From Pseudolabrys taiwanensis (GTDB lineage Bacteria; Pseudomonadota; Alphaproteobacteria; Rhizobiales; Xanthobacteraceae): a stretch of 64,000 nt of DNA. The position numbers were made by a program, and so were the translations under genes. The first letter of the stretch is position 1; each line of letters begins with the position of its first letter. Shown here piece by piece: positions 24,380-33,057 of the stretch. Below the pieces are notes generated by a model. The model was not told the origin of the DNA, made no database searches, and saw nothing but the letters and a program-made list of their open reading frames with translations. The DNA lies in NCBI RefSeq assembly GCF_003367395.1, contig NZ_CP031417.1, positions 2,914,001 to 2,978,000 of the forward strand, given 5' to 3'.

Positions 24380-26598
24380 CAAAACGCAATTTCCTGCTGG
24401 GCAAGGGCGAGCGTCTCGTTGAAGACGTGGCGGGAATCCGCGGAGGCGGTCCGAAATATCATCCCTATACGTTCAGCCAGGCCAAGACGCGCCTTGCGCC
24501 GATGCTCTCGCGTGTCGTCCGCGGCATCGACCAACTGCCCGATGAGGCCTGCCCCAATGATCAGGCGGTCGCAACCGTCACCCTCAATCCCGAATACATC
24601 GCAAAGTCTTATTTCCCGGACCACCTCCTGCGCGCCGTGGGCCTTGAGCCTGTCGGCAGCCGGCCGCGGCGCATCACGCCGGAAAAGCGATCCAAGGACC
24701 GCGAGCCCGAAGAGACGATCACCACCGAGCTGTTCGTAATGGGATCGCGCTCTGCCTTTCGTGCCTGGCGCTCCGGACTTCCGAATTGGCACGAGGATGC
24801 CCCAGGTGCGGCGGAGCTGGCCACCATTGAGCAAGTCGCCGCGCCGACGGTCCGCGACAAGATCAAAGGGAAGCTGCCTAAGTCGGGCGAAGCGGTGTTC
24901 GAAGTGGTGCTGCACACCGACGCCCAGATCGGGGAAAACCGCATCGTTCCCCTGTTTCGCGAATATCTGGAGGAGATCGGACTCGATCAGCGCCTTGATC
25001 GCCGTTTCTATGCCGGAGGCCTTTGCTTCGTAGAACTCGAAGCGCCCGTCGAGAGCGCCGAAGAGATCGCCACCTTCACGCCCGTCCGGGCCCTGCGGCA
25101 GATGCCGGCGCTGCGCATGCTGCGGCCGACATTCCGCTCATCGCGCGTTCCCATGCAGGACGTGAGCCTGCCGACCCAGGGGCCCGTCGATCCGAAAATC
25201 CGCGCCGCCATTTTCGATGGCGGCATTCCGAAGAATCACCCGCTCACCAAATGGGCGAAACCCATCGAGCCGCCGGGCATCGGCAAGACCATCCCTGATT
25301 TTCAGAAGCACGGCGTTGCGGTCACGTCATCCTTTCTTTTCGGTCACATTGATCCCGCAAAGCCGATCAGCCGTCCCTTTGCGCCCGTCGACCATTACCG
25401 GGTGCTGGACGCAACGCCTGGCCAGAACCCGCACGAGCTCTACGAAGTGCTCGACCGTATCGACAAGATTCTCGTCGACAAGGACTACGAGTTCGTCAAT
25501 TTCAGCATCGGCCCGCGGCTCCCGATCGAGGACGACGATGTCCATGCCTGGACTGCCGTAATCGACGACCGCCTCTCGCGGGGGAAAACCCTCGCGACCA
25601 TCGCCGTCGGCAATGACGGTGACAGCCCGGCCAATGGCGGTCTCAATCGCATCCAGGTACCCGCCGACTGCGTCAACGCGCTTGCAGTCGGCGCCTGCGA
25701 CAATCCCGACTCGCCCTGGCAACGCTGCGCCTACAGCTCTGTCGGTCCGGGCCGCAGCCCCGGCCTCATCAAGCCCGATTTTGTCGAATTCGGGGGCTGT
25801 CTTCAGCGCCCGTTCATCGCCCTGAGCGAATCCACTGCGATCGCGCTTGAAGCCACCGAAGGGACTTCTTTCTCGGCTCCATCCGCGCTTCGCCTAGCCA
25901 CCGGCGTGCGCGCGCATTTCGGGGCGAACCTGAACGCGCTGGCCATCCGCGCATTGCTCATCCACACCACTGAGGCCTGCGATCATCCCTGCGAGGATGT
26001 CGGCCGCGGCCGAGTCGCCCGGTCAGTTCAGGACATCGTCCTGTGTGATGACGACACGGTGCGGGTCGTCTATCAGGGCAACATCGCGCCCTCGCGTTAT
26101 ATCCGTGCGCCGATACCGGTTCCCTCCGGCACCATCCCCGGCAAAGTCCAGATCACGGCCACGTTGTGCTACGCGACCGGCGTCGATCCGCACCATCCCG
26201 GCAATTACACCCGCGCCGGCCTTGAGGCCGCCTTCCGGCCGCACGACCAGAAGCGCAAGAGCCACAAGCAGATCCACGCCGACACCAAGAGCTTCTTCGG
26301 CAAAGCGCAGAACGGGCTGATGGAAGACGAATTGCGGCGGGACGCCTGGAAATGGGAGAACTGCCTGCACGGTTCGGTCGGGTTTCAGGGCAAAAGCCTG
26401 CGCAACCCGGTCTTCGACATCCATTACAACGCGCGTCTTGGCGGCCGTAATTTCGCGCCGGACGATGACCTCGCTTACGCCCTCGTTATCACCGTCGAGG
26501 CCAAACACCTCGGCCAGCTCTACGACGATGTGGTCCGGAAATACGCCAACCTCCTTGAGCCGCTGCGTCCCGTTGTAGACATCCCGATTACGACGTAG
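24376..26598 (+). CDS. ietS: Subtilisin-like serine protease of an IetAS-type defence pair
   Basis: A 740-aa peptidase S8 protein. After an N-terminal domain of about 270 residues, the catalytic triad is complete: Asp281 in IFDGG, His312 in KHGVAV and Ser498 in EGTSFSAPS, with Asn413 in AVGNDGD as the oxyanion residue. The Asp motif is D-G-G rather than the common D-[ST]-G. There is no signal peptide, so it is a cytosolic protease, expected to be held inactive or fed by the AAA ATPase encoded just before it. Confidence 0.85.
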   Translation: MTKRNFLLGKGERLVEDVAGIRGGGPKYHPYTFSQAKTRLAPMLSRVVRGIDQLPDEACPNDQAVATVTLNPEYIAKSYFPDHLLRAVGLEPVGSRPRRITPEKRSKDREPEETITTELFVMGSRSAFRAWRSGLPNWHEDAPGAAELATIEQVAAPTVRDKIKGKLPKSGEAVFEVVLHTDAQIGENRIVPLFREYLEEIGLDQRLDRRFYAGGLCFVELEAPVESAEEIATFTPVRALRQMPALRMLRPTFRSSRVPMQDVSLPTQGPVDPKIRAAIFDGGIPKNHPLTKWAKPIEPPGIGKTIPDFQKHGVAVTSSFLFGHIDPAKPISRPFAPVDHYRVLDATPGQNPHELYEVLDRIDKILVDKDYEFVNFSIGPRLPIEDDDVHAWTAVIDDRLSRGKTLATIAVGNDGDSPANGGLNRIQVPADCVNALAVGACDNPDSPWQRCAYSSVGPGRSPGLIKPDFVEFGGCLQRPFIALSESTAIALEATEGTSFSAPSALRLATGVRAHFGANLNALAIRALLIHTTEACDHPCEDVGRGRVARSVQDIVLCDDDTVRVVYQGNIAPSRYIRAPIPVPSGTIPGKVQITATLCYATGVDPHHPGNYTRAGLEAAFRPHDQKRKSHKQIHADTKSFFGKAQNGLMEDELRRDAWKWENCLHGSVGFQGKSLRNPVFDIHYNARLGGRNFAPDDDLAYALVITVEAKHLGQLYDDVVRKYANLLEPLRPVVDIPITT

Positions 26599-26651
26599 TC
26601 CGCTCGCATCTCCTTTCGGCGGTTTTCTTCTTAAGATTTGACGCTTCTCTA

Positions 26652-26681
26652 GCCGGGCGCGCCTTGCGTTCAATGCCCGGC
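26652..26681 (+). other. Hairpin in the leader of the ParB-like gene
   Basis: A perfect 7-bp stem GCCGGGC/GCCCGGC (26652-26658 and 26675-26681) lies after the protease gene and 113 bases before the ParB-like start. It is followed by a C/T-rich stretch rather than a T-run. It could end the IetAS transcript or fold in the 5' leader of the next gene; similar hairpins precede ardC. Confidence 0.4.
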
Positions 26682-26793
26682 CCGCTCCTTCGCTTCGCTC
26701 CCGTGTTGGGCATCTGACCGCCGCGGCTTTTCCGTCCGGCTCTCCTTTCCGCGTCTCTTACGAGAAAACCGCAAACGGAAAAGGAGAACTCTC

Positions 26794-28608
26794 ATGACAG
26801 ACACACTCGCAATCGCCCTGAACAAGCTTACCGCCTGGAAAGGCAACGTACGCAAGACGGGCGCCAAGGACGGCATCGACGAACTGGCCGCCTCAATCGC
26901 CACGCACGGCCTTTTGCAATCCCTCGTCGTTCGTCCTGCAAAGGCCGACAGATACGAGGTCATCGCAGGCCGCCGGCGCTATCTGGCCCTGCAATCGCTT
27001 GCCAAGGCCGGCACGATTGCCAAGGACTATCCGGTCGCATGCACGCTGGCATCGGATGAGATCGACGCCTCCGAACTCAGCCTCGCCGAGAACGTCGTGC
27101 GCATGTCGATGCATCCGGCCGATCAGTTCGAAGCCTTCCGCACCGTCATCGAGAAGGGGGCCGGTATCGCCGATGTCGCGGCCCGGTTCGGCGTCAGCGA
27201 AACCATCGTGACCAAGCGTTTGCGCCTCGGCCGGTTGAGCCCGGTCATTCTGGGCGCTTACCGCGAGGGCCACATCGATCTCGAAGAGGCCCAGGCCTTC
27301 GCCATCACCGACGATCACGCGGCTCAGGAGCGCATCCTGACCGAGCTTTCGGACTGGCGCCTCGATCCGCAGTCGATCCGGCGCGCGCTGACCGAAACGG
27401 AAGTGCCGGCAAGCGACAAGCGCGTCCGCTTCATCGGGCTCGAAGCCTATGAGACCGCCGGCGGGTCCGTCCGCCGCGATCTGTTCGATGACGCCAATGG
27501 CGGATATGCGCAGGACGCCGAGCTCCTGGACCGCCTTGTCACCGATAAGCTTTCGGCTGTCGCCGCCGAATTGTCGGGCGAGGGGTGGAGCTTCGTGCAC
27601 ACGCTGATCGATCTCGACTATCAGGCCTTGGCGGAATTCACTCGGGTTTCGCCAGAGCGTGCCGAACGGCCGGACGCCGATCAGGCCGAACTCGAAGCGC
27701 TTACGGCCGAGTACGACGAGTTAGTCGATTCCGACGGTGACGACGCCTCCGACCGTCTGGACGAGCTTCAGCAGCGTATGGACGCATTGACCGAGCGCTC
27801 CGAATACTGGCCCGCCGAAACCCTGGCTGTCGCGGGCGCTGTGATCGGTCTATCGCATGACGGCAGCGTGCGGATCGAGCGGAGTCTCGTCCGCAAGTCC
27901 GATGCCAAGGCGCTCCGCAAAGCGGCGAAAAGTGAGAAGAGCGAGCCGGCTAATGCTCTGCCCGCCTCGCTGATCGAGGACCTGACGGCGCAGCGCAGCG
28001 CGGCCATTGGAGCCGAACTGATCCGCCAGCCGGAGATCGCGCTCGTTGCCATGGTTCATGCCATGACGCTGCAGGCGTTCTATCATGGGTCCGCCGGTGA
28101 GACGTGCGTGGAGATTGGCGTCCGCGAAGCGAACCTTGCGCGCTTGATCAAGGTCGGAGGCGATTGCCCCGCTCTGGCGGCCATCGAAGCCGAACGCGAG
28201 CGGCTTGCGTCGATCCTGCCTGAAAGCCCGGATGCGCTTTGGCCCTGGATGCTCGCGCAGCCCAAGGAGACGCTGCTTGGCATTCTCGGCTTCATCGCGG
28301 CGATCAGCGTCAACGCCGTGCAAGGCAAAGGCGCTCAGCCCGATTCTGAACGGCTCTCGCACGCGAACGCCCTGGCCGATGCGCTCGGTCTCGACATGAC
28401 GCGGTATTTCACCGCGAGCGCCGAGGGGTATTTCGGCCGCATCAGCCGCAGTGTCATCCTGAGCGCCATCGACGAGGCCCATGGCGCTCACGCTCCCGCG
28501 CTCGAAAAGCTCAAGAAGAGCGAACTGGTCGTCCGGGCGGCAGACCTGGTCGCGAATACAGGCTGGCTGCCCGGGCCGCTTCGCCCCGCGTCTAAAGCCG
28601 CAGCTTAG
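26794..28608 (+). CDS. Large ParB/RepB/Spo0J-like partition protein
   Basis: A 604-aa protein preceded by a strong AAAAGGAGAA. The N-terminal ParB CTPase-like domain shows VIAGRRRYLALQ near 50-61 (box I) and SLAENVVRMSMHPADQFEAF (box II), then a helix-turn-helix with VAARFGVSETIVTKRLRLGR near residues 130-149. The remaining 400 residues are acidic and helical and much longer than in chromosomal ParB, typical of ICE and plasmid ParB-like proteins. It could act in stability or in regulation of transfer genes. A GC-rich terminator follows. Confidence 0.83.
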   Translation: MTDTLAIALNKLTAWKGNVRKTGAKDGIDELAASIATHGLLQSLVVRPAKADRYEVIAGRRRYLALQSLAKAGTIAKDYPVACTLASDEIDASELSLAENVVRMSMHPADQFEAFRTVIEKGAGIADVAARFGVSETIVTKRLRLGRLSPVILGAYREGHIDLEEAQAFAITDDHAAQERILTELSDWRLDPQSIRRALTETEVPASDKRVRFIGLEAYETAGGSVRRDLFDDANGGYAQDAELLDRLVTDKLSAVAAELSGEGWSFVHTLIDLDYQALAEFTRVSPERAERPDADQAELEALTAEYDELVDSDGDDASDRLDELQQRMDALTERSEYWPAETLAVAGAVIGLSHDGSVRIERSLVRKSDAKALRKAAKSEKSEPANALPASLIEDLTAQRSAAIGAELIRQPEIALVAMVHAMTLQAFYHGSAGETCVEIGVREANLARLIKVGGDCPALAAIEAERERLASILPESPDALWPWMLAQPKETLLGILGFIAAISVNAVQGKGAQPDSERLSHANALADALGLDMTRYFTASAEGYFGRISRSVILSAIDEAHGAHAPALEKLKKSELVVRAADLVANTGWLPGPLRPASKAAA

Positions 28609-28615
28609 CGGCTTG

Positions 28616-28650
28616 GCCCGGTCGCGCCTGACGGCGCGGCCGGGCTTTCC
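28616..28650 (+). terminator. Rho-independent terminator after the ParB-like gene
   Basis: A 13-bp stem (28616-28628 with 28633-28645, one G-T wobble), a TGAC loop and a short T-run starting at 28646 follow the ParB-like stop by eight bases. Confidence 0.7.
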
Positions 28651-28756
28651 TTATAATTGGCGGGGAAAAAGGCTAATTTTTCCCGTGAACATTCCGTGAA
28701 CTGGCGCTAGGCTCTGGGCACCAACCGCCGCGAGCACGTCTTCGAGGTTTCACGTC

Positions 28757-30046
28757 ATGACCGAACCAACCATCACCTGTCCCAACTGCCAGACCCACAT
28801 CCCGCTGACGGAGTCGCTGGCGGCGCCGCTCATCAAGGCGACCCAGTCGAAATACGAGCGGCTGATGGCACAGAAGGACAAGGACATCGCGGGCCGCGAG
28901 GCCGCATTGCGCAGCCAGCAGGCAGAGATCGAGAAAGCCAAGGAAAACGTCGAGCAGGAGGTTGCCAAGAAGATTTCGGCCGAGCGCACGCGCATCGCCG
29001 CCGAGGAAGCGGCCAAGGCCAAACGCCTTGCGGCGGCCGACCTGGACCAGAAGGCGAAGGAAGTCACCGAGCTGCAGCAAGTCCTCAAGCAGCGCGATGA
29101 GAAGCTCGCCGAAGCGCAAAAGGCCCAGGCCGAGCTCATGCGCAAGGAGCGCGCGCTTGACGACGCCAAGCGGGAAATGGACCTGACCATCGAAAAACGG
29201 GTGCAGGCATCGCTCGACACGGTCCGCACGAAAGCCAAGCAGGACGCCGAGGAGGCCTTGAAGCTGCGCGTCCTTGAAAAGGAAGAGCAGATCGCCTCCA
29301 TGCAGCGCCAGATCGAAGATCTCAAGCGCAAGGCCGAGCAGGGCTCACAGCAATTGCAGGGTGAAGCCCTGGAGCTGGAGCTTGAAGCGTCGTTGCGCAC
29401 GAAGTTTCCGCAGGACGTGATCGAACCGGTCCCGAAGGGCGAATTCGGGGGCGATGTCCTGCACCGCGTGATGAATTCGATCAATCAGCCCTGCGGCACG
29501 ATATTATGGGAATCGAAGCGAACGAAGAACTGGACCGATGGATGGCTGACCAAGCTTCGCGACGATCAACGCAAGGCCAAGGCCGATGTCGCGCTCATCG
29601 TCTCAAATGTACTCCCCAAGGGCGTGCACAGCTTCGATCATGTCGATGGCATCTGGGTGACGGAGACCCGCTGCGCCATCCCGGTCGCGATTGCGTTGCG
29701 GCAGTCGCTCATTGAACTCGCCGCCGCCCGGCAGGCCGGCGAGGGACAGCAGACAAAGATGGAGCTCGTCTACCAGTATCTCACCGGGCCGCGTTTCCGG
29801 CACCGCATCGAGGCGATCGTCGAAAAATTCAGCGAGATGCAGTCGGACCTCGACAAGGAGCGCCGCTCGATGATGCGCAGCTGGGCCAAGCGTGAGGCGC
29901 AGATTCGCGGCGTGATCGACGCGACCGCCGGCATGTACGGCGATCTTCAGGGCATCGCCGGCAAGGCGCTCGAAGAGATCGAAGGCATGGCGCTGCCCAT
30001 GCTCGTAGACCAGAGCACGGAGGGCGACGATAGCCAGGCGGCATGA
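28757..30046 (+). CDS. DUF2130 protein: coiled coil plus nuclease-like domain
   Basis: A 429-aa protein with a zinc-like CPNCQ at residues 8-12, a long coiled coil (about 30-205) and a C-terminal domain containing GGDVLHRV and ILWESKRTKNW. Asp233 with Glu252-Ser-Lys254 fits the D...ExK pattern of the PD-(D/E)xK nuclease fold, which is my reading of DUF2130. The domain is often found in mobile and defence loci. It stands alone between a terminator and an oppositely oriented gene. A nucleic-acid-cutting role is inferred. Confidence 0.72.
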   Translation: MTEPTITCPNCQTHIPLTESLAAPLIKATQSKYERLMAQKDKDIAGREAALRSQQAEIEKAKENVEQEVAKKISAERTRIAAEEAAKAKRLAAADLDQKAKEVTELQQVLKQRDEKLAEAQKAQAELMRKERALDDAKREMDLTIEKRVQASLDTVRTKAKQDAEEALKLRVLEKEEQIASMQRQIEDLKRKAEQGSQQLQGEALELELEASLRTKFPQDVIEPVPKGEFGGDVLHRVMNSINQPCGTILWESKRTKNWTDGWLTKLRDDQRKAKADVALIVSNVLPKGVHSFDHVDGIWVTETRCAIPVAIALRQSLIELAAARQAGEGQQTKMELVYQYLTGPRFRHRIEAIVEKFSEMQSDLDKERRSMMRSWAKREAQIRGVIDATAGMYGDLQGIAGKALEEIEGMALPMLVDQSTEGDDSQAA

Positions 30047-30183
30047 CGCCCCTGCTCCGGATTTTTCGTAAGTTACATTATCACTCTTGGTGTTTATGAT
30101 CTAATTCAGCGGCTTGATCGCCTTCAATTCCACATTCGTGTGTCCATACTGGCGCCCTGTCGCTGCGTGCGCTCATCGAGCCG

Positions 30184-30645
30184 TCATGGCTCATCCCAGA
30201 TGTCGCGATCTCTGACGTTGTTGCGGATATACGCTTCGACGCGCTCGTCCATGCCCGTGCCCGGCGTTTCCTGCGCTTCGAGTTTCATCGTATGCGCAAC
30301 ACGATCGAGTTCGCGGAACGCGATTTTGCGCGCGCGCGCGTGCACCGCACCTTCAAGCGAGTCGTTTGGCACGAGCGCATAGACGAGCGTGCAATCGAGC
30401 GCTTCAGCCGCTCGACGCAGAGTCTTGATCTGGATGGTTTCGTTCTCTTCCGAGGCTTCGAGGGCCGCGATGCTCGGTGGCCGCACATGCAGACGGCGGG
30501 CGAACTGCACACCGCTCATTCCGAGGGCGTCCCGGACAGCACGCACCCATCCTTTCGGAGGTGCGCGGAAGCGGTCCGTCGGCTTCAAAGGCGCCAAACG
30601 TTGATCAAGGCGCTCTCTGGCGCGCTTGCGGGCTTCAGGTTTCAT
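30184..30645 (-). CDS. Mobile mystery protein A (XRE regulator), orphan
   Basis: A 153-aa XRE-type DNA-binding protein that begins MKPEARKRARERLDQRLAPL and has GWVRAVRDALGMSGVQFARR near residues 47-66, matching the family called mobile mystery protein A. That family usually sits with a Fic-domain partner, mobile mystery protein B, downstream. Here only 138 bases separate it from the convergent DUF2130 gene and no partner exists. It may be an orphan antitoxin or regulator left after deletion. Confidence 0.78.
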   Translation of the reverse strand: MKPEARKRARERLDQRLAPLKPTDRFRAPPKGWVRAVRDALGMSGVQFARRLHVRPPSIAALEASEENETIQIKTLRRAAEALDCTLVYALVPNDSLEGAVHARARKIAFRELDRVAHTMKLEAQETPGTGMDERVEAYIRNNVRDRDIWDEP

Positions 30646-30648
30646 AGT

Positions 30649-30702
30649 CGCCTTATCCGATAATTAGAGCATAGCCTAATAATTATATAGGATTATAAGG
30701 CG
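30649..30702. promoter_or_regulatory. AT-rich operator region of mobile mystery protein A
   Basis: An inverted repeat CGCCTTAT/ATAAGGCG (30649-30656 and 30695-30702) brackets an AT-rich stretch directly upstream of the gene, with CCTAAT/TATAGG-type half-sites between. This is a likely autoregulatory site. Confidence 0.45.
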
Positions 30703-30822
30703 ATAGTCTAATATTTTCAGCTATCTGTTTGCCCTTGCGGAAATCAGTTTACAAGAATCGATATTTACGTCCCTTCCCTACGTATTTCTGCCCTTGTTTA
30801 AACTGGCATCGAGTTTGAAACC

Positions 30823-30841
30823 ATGCTATTTTGCGTAGCAT
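30823..30841 (+). promoter_or_regulatory. Inverted repeat at the start of the abiE operon
   Basis: ATGCTA/TAGCAT (30823-30828 and 30836-30841) overlaps the start codon of the antitoxin gene. AbiEi antitoxins are known to repress their own operon by binding inverted repeats at the promoter; this is a candidate, although it lies unusually far downstream. Confidence 0.4.
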
Positions 30842-31679
30842 GACGACGCAATTGCCAAGAAAGCTAAACCAACTCCGCCAGGATCTCCCGGAGGGCCTGC
30901 TCGTGGACGCGGCATGGCTTAGCGACCACGGCTATACGACCAGCCTCGTCAGCAAATATGTCGCTGCCGGCTATCTCGAACGGCCCGCCGGCCGTGTCTA
31001 CAGGAAGCCGCGCGGCACGCTCAGTTGGGAGCAGGCCGTCATATCCCTACAGACGCTTCTCTATCGCACGCCCCTGGCTGTCGGCGGACACACGGCGCTG
31101 GAGCTGCAAGGCTACGAACACTACCTGCCCCGCACCACGCGCCAGGTCCATCTCTATGGACCGTCCGCGCCACCCGGCTGGCTCTCGAAGCTTCCCCTCT
31201 CCGTGCGCTTTGCCTTCCACAACAGCGCGAGGCTCTTCTCACCCGACGCGGGGCTGCCGCCCCAAGGCGATCTCAACCGCGCAAACGCCCAGGCCGAGAA
31301 AGACGCGGCCGAAAAGGGCTTCGTCATCCAGTCCTGGGGGCAATGGCGCTGGCCGCTGGTGATCTCCTCGCCGGAGCGAGCGCTGCTCGAATTGCTGGAC
31401 GAACTCCCCGATCACGAGAGCTTCGAACACGTGGACAAGCTGGTCGAAAGCCTTTCGACCCTAAGCCCCCGGCGCATGCAGACTTTGTTGCAGGCCTGCC
31501 GCAGCGTGAAGGCCAAGCGGCTGTTCTTCTTCTTTGCCGATCGCCATTCGCATGCCTGGAAAAACAGGATAAGCAAGACCCAGGTCGATCTCGGACACGG
31601 CAAGCGCATGCTGGTCAAAGGCGGCGTGCTTGATCGCACCTATCAAATCACCGTGCCGAGGCGATTCGATGCCGTTTAG
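30840..31679 (+). CDS. abiEi: AbiEi-like antitoxin of a type IV toxin-antitoxin system
   Basis: A 279-aa protein from an ATG at 30840. The N-terminal winged helix includes LLVDAAWLSDHGYTTSLVSK and YVAAGYLERPAGRVYRKPRG near residues 23-62, followed by the larger AbiEi C-terminal domain (for example VGGHTALELQGYEHYL). AbiEi neutralises AbiEii without contact and represses the operon. Its end overlaps the toxin start by eleven bases. The longer-than-minimal size is common for variants on mobile elements. Confidence 0.78.
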   Translation: MTTQLPRKLNQLRQDLPEGLLVDAAWLSDHGYTTSLVSKYVAAGYLERPAGRVYRKPRGTLSWEQAVISLQTLLYRTPLAVGGHTALELQGYEHYLPRTTRQVHLYGPSAPPGWLSKLPLSVRFAFHNSARLFSPDAGLPPQGDLNRANAQAEKDAAEKGFVIQSWGQWRWPLVISSPERALLELLDELPDHESFEHVDKLVESLSTLSPRRMQTLLQACRSVKAKRLFFFFADRHSHAWKNRISKTQVDLGHGKRMLVKGGVLDRTYQITVPRRFDAV

Positions 31680-32580
31680 CGACCAATACCGCCGCCAAGT
31701 CACCCTGCTGATCCGCGTCATCCCGCTGGTCGCGCAAGAAAGCTGCTTTGCGCTCAAGGGCGGGACCGCCATCAACCTGTTCGTTCGCGATCTGCCCCGC
31801 CTGTCCGTTGATATCGATCTCACCTATCTGCCGGTGCAGCCGCGCGACCAATCACTTAAGCAGATAGAAGCCGCGCTTAGGCGCATTGCAGACCGCATCC
31901 GCGCGCAAATTGCCGGCTGTCAGGTTACGGAAGGCGCCGCCGAAGGCCGCGTCAACAAGCTGTTCGTCCAGCTCGGCACCGCCACCGTCAAGATCGAGGT
32001 AACGCCGGTCCTTCGCGGTTCCGTCTACCCGGCGCAAACACGCACCGTCACACAGACCGTCGAAGACGAGTTCGGATTTGCCGAAATCCAGGTGGTCTCG
32101 CACTCCGATCTCTATGCCGGGAAACTGGTCGCGGCGCTCGACCGGCAGCACCCGCGGGATTTCTTCGATGTGCGGCATTTGCTTGCGAATGAAGGCATCA
32201 CCGACGACCTGCGAAAGGCGTTCATCGTCTACATGCTCAGTCATCACAGGCCTATGGCGGAGGTTCTTGACCCGCCGCGCCTGGACATGACGGAGGATTA
32301 CGAGCACGGCTTCGTAGGAATGACCGACGAACCCGTCCCGCTCGCCGAGCTGGAATCAACGCGCGAGGAAATGATTGAGACGATCGTCGGCGGCATGCCG
32401 GCCGCCCATAAGGATTTCCTGATCGGCTTCGAGCGCGGCGAACCGGATTGGGACCTGCTGGGCCTGCCCGGCGTGCCTGATCTTCCGGCCGTCAAATGGC
32501 GCCAGATCAATCTCGACAAGCTGCCCAAGGAAAAACGAGACGCCCTTGTCGCCGGGCTCAAAAAGGCTCTTGGCGTTTAG
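31669..32580 (+). CDS. abiEii: AbiEii-like nucleotidyltransferase toxin
   Basis: A 303-aa protein starting inside the antitoxin's last codons. The nucleotidyltransferase signature is clear: LKGGTAINLF at residues 29-38 and LSVDIDLTYL at 45-54, giving GG and DxD metal-binding elements. AbiEii toxins transfer nucleotides to tRNA and cause growth arrest during phage attack. An in-frame earlier start at 31630 exists but would overlap the antitoxin by 50 bases. Together with AbiEi it adds another abortive-infection function to the island. Confidence 0.85.
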   Translation: MPFSDQYRRQVTLLIRVIPLVAQESCFALKGGTAINLFVRDLPRLSVDIDLTYLPVQPRDQSLKQIEAALRRIADRIRAQIAGCQVTEGAAEGRVNKLFVQLGTATVKIEVTPVLRGSVYPAQTRTVTQTVEDEFGFAEIQVVSHSDLYAGKLVAALDRQHPRDFFDVRHLLANEGITDDLRKAFIVYMLSHHRPMAEVLDPPRLDMTEDYEHGFVGMTDEPVPLAELESTREEMIETIVGGMPAAHKDFLIGFERGEPDWDLLGLPGVPDLPAVKWRQINLDKLPKEKRDALVAGLKKALGV

Positions 32581-32704
32581 ACCGCCCGAGCCATTTCAAT
32601 GCGCTCCGCTCTGCAACGGGTCGCTTTCAATGATCCGTGCACGCCCTCCAGTTTCATACGCAAAAACTGCCCGATAATGTCCACTTCGCAATATGATTCC
32701 TGAT

Positions 32705-32749
32705 TATACGCGAAGGCGTATATTGACGTATTATACGCGCTCGCGTATA
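32705..32749 (+). promoter_or_regulatory. Two HipB-type operators
   Basis: TATAC-N8-GTATA occurs twice, at 32705-32722 and 32732-32749, immediately before the HipB-like gene. The spacing and symmetry match the TATCC-N8-GGATA operators of E. coli HipB, with changed half-sites. Repeat centres are 27 bases apart, so two dimers could sit on nearly one face of the DNA. Confidence 0.65.
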
Positions 32750-32757
32750 TCAACAGG

Positions 32758-33009
32758 ATGGACATCATAGCCCGCTCATCCAAGCAAATCGGCGCCGCTT
32801 TAAGGCGCTACCGACGCCAGAAGAAGCTCACTCAGGCGGCCTTGGGGGAACGCATGGGCGCACGTCAGGCGACCGTCTCCAAGCTGGAGGGCGGCGCACC
32901 CGCAACACAGCTCGACACACTCATCGACGCGCTCGCGGCGCTCGACCTCGAATTAGTGGTGAGGCCGCGAACCAGGATGCCGGTTCAAGCCATCGAAGAT
33001 TTGTTCTGA
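32758..33009 (+). CDS. HipB-like XRE antitoxin/regulator without HipA
   Basis: An 83-aa helix-turn-helix protein: IGAALRRYRRQKKLTQAALG and ARQATVSKLEGG near residues 11-47. The C-terminus LELVVRPRTRMPVQAIEDLF matches HipB-type antitoxins. HipB normally sits just before the kinase gene hipA, but here an opposite-strand sulphate transport gene follows within 170 bases. It is the last gene of the first mobile segment, so the toxin may have been lost at the junction. Confidence 0.75.
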   Translation: MDIIARSSKQIGAALRRYRRQKKLTQAALGERMGARQATVSKLEGGAPATQLDTLIDALAALDLELVVRPRTRMPVQAIEDLF

Positions 33010-33039
33010 TCGATCGCGCCCTTCGCATTTGAATACTTC

Positions 33040-33057
33040 CCCGGTTTCGCTACCGGG
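33040..33057. terminator. Short hairpin at the element/chromosome junction
   Basis: CCCGGT-TTCGCT-ACCGGG (33040-33057) lies between the HipB-like gene and the convergent cysA. No T-run follows on either strand, so termination efficiency is uncertain. Confidence 0.4.

Noticed and set aside
28750..29484. A 244-codon minus-strand reading opposite the DUF2130 coiled coil
   Set aside because: Ser/Arg/Cys-rich shadow of a coiled-coil gene with good motifs on the other strand.
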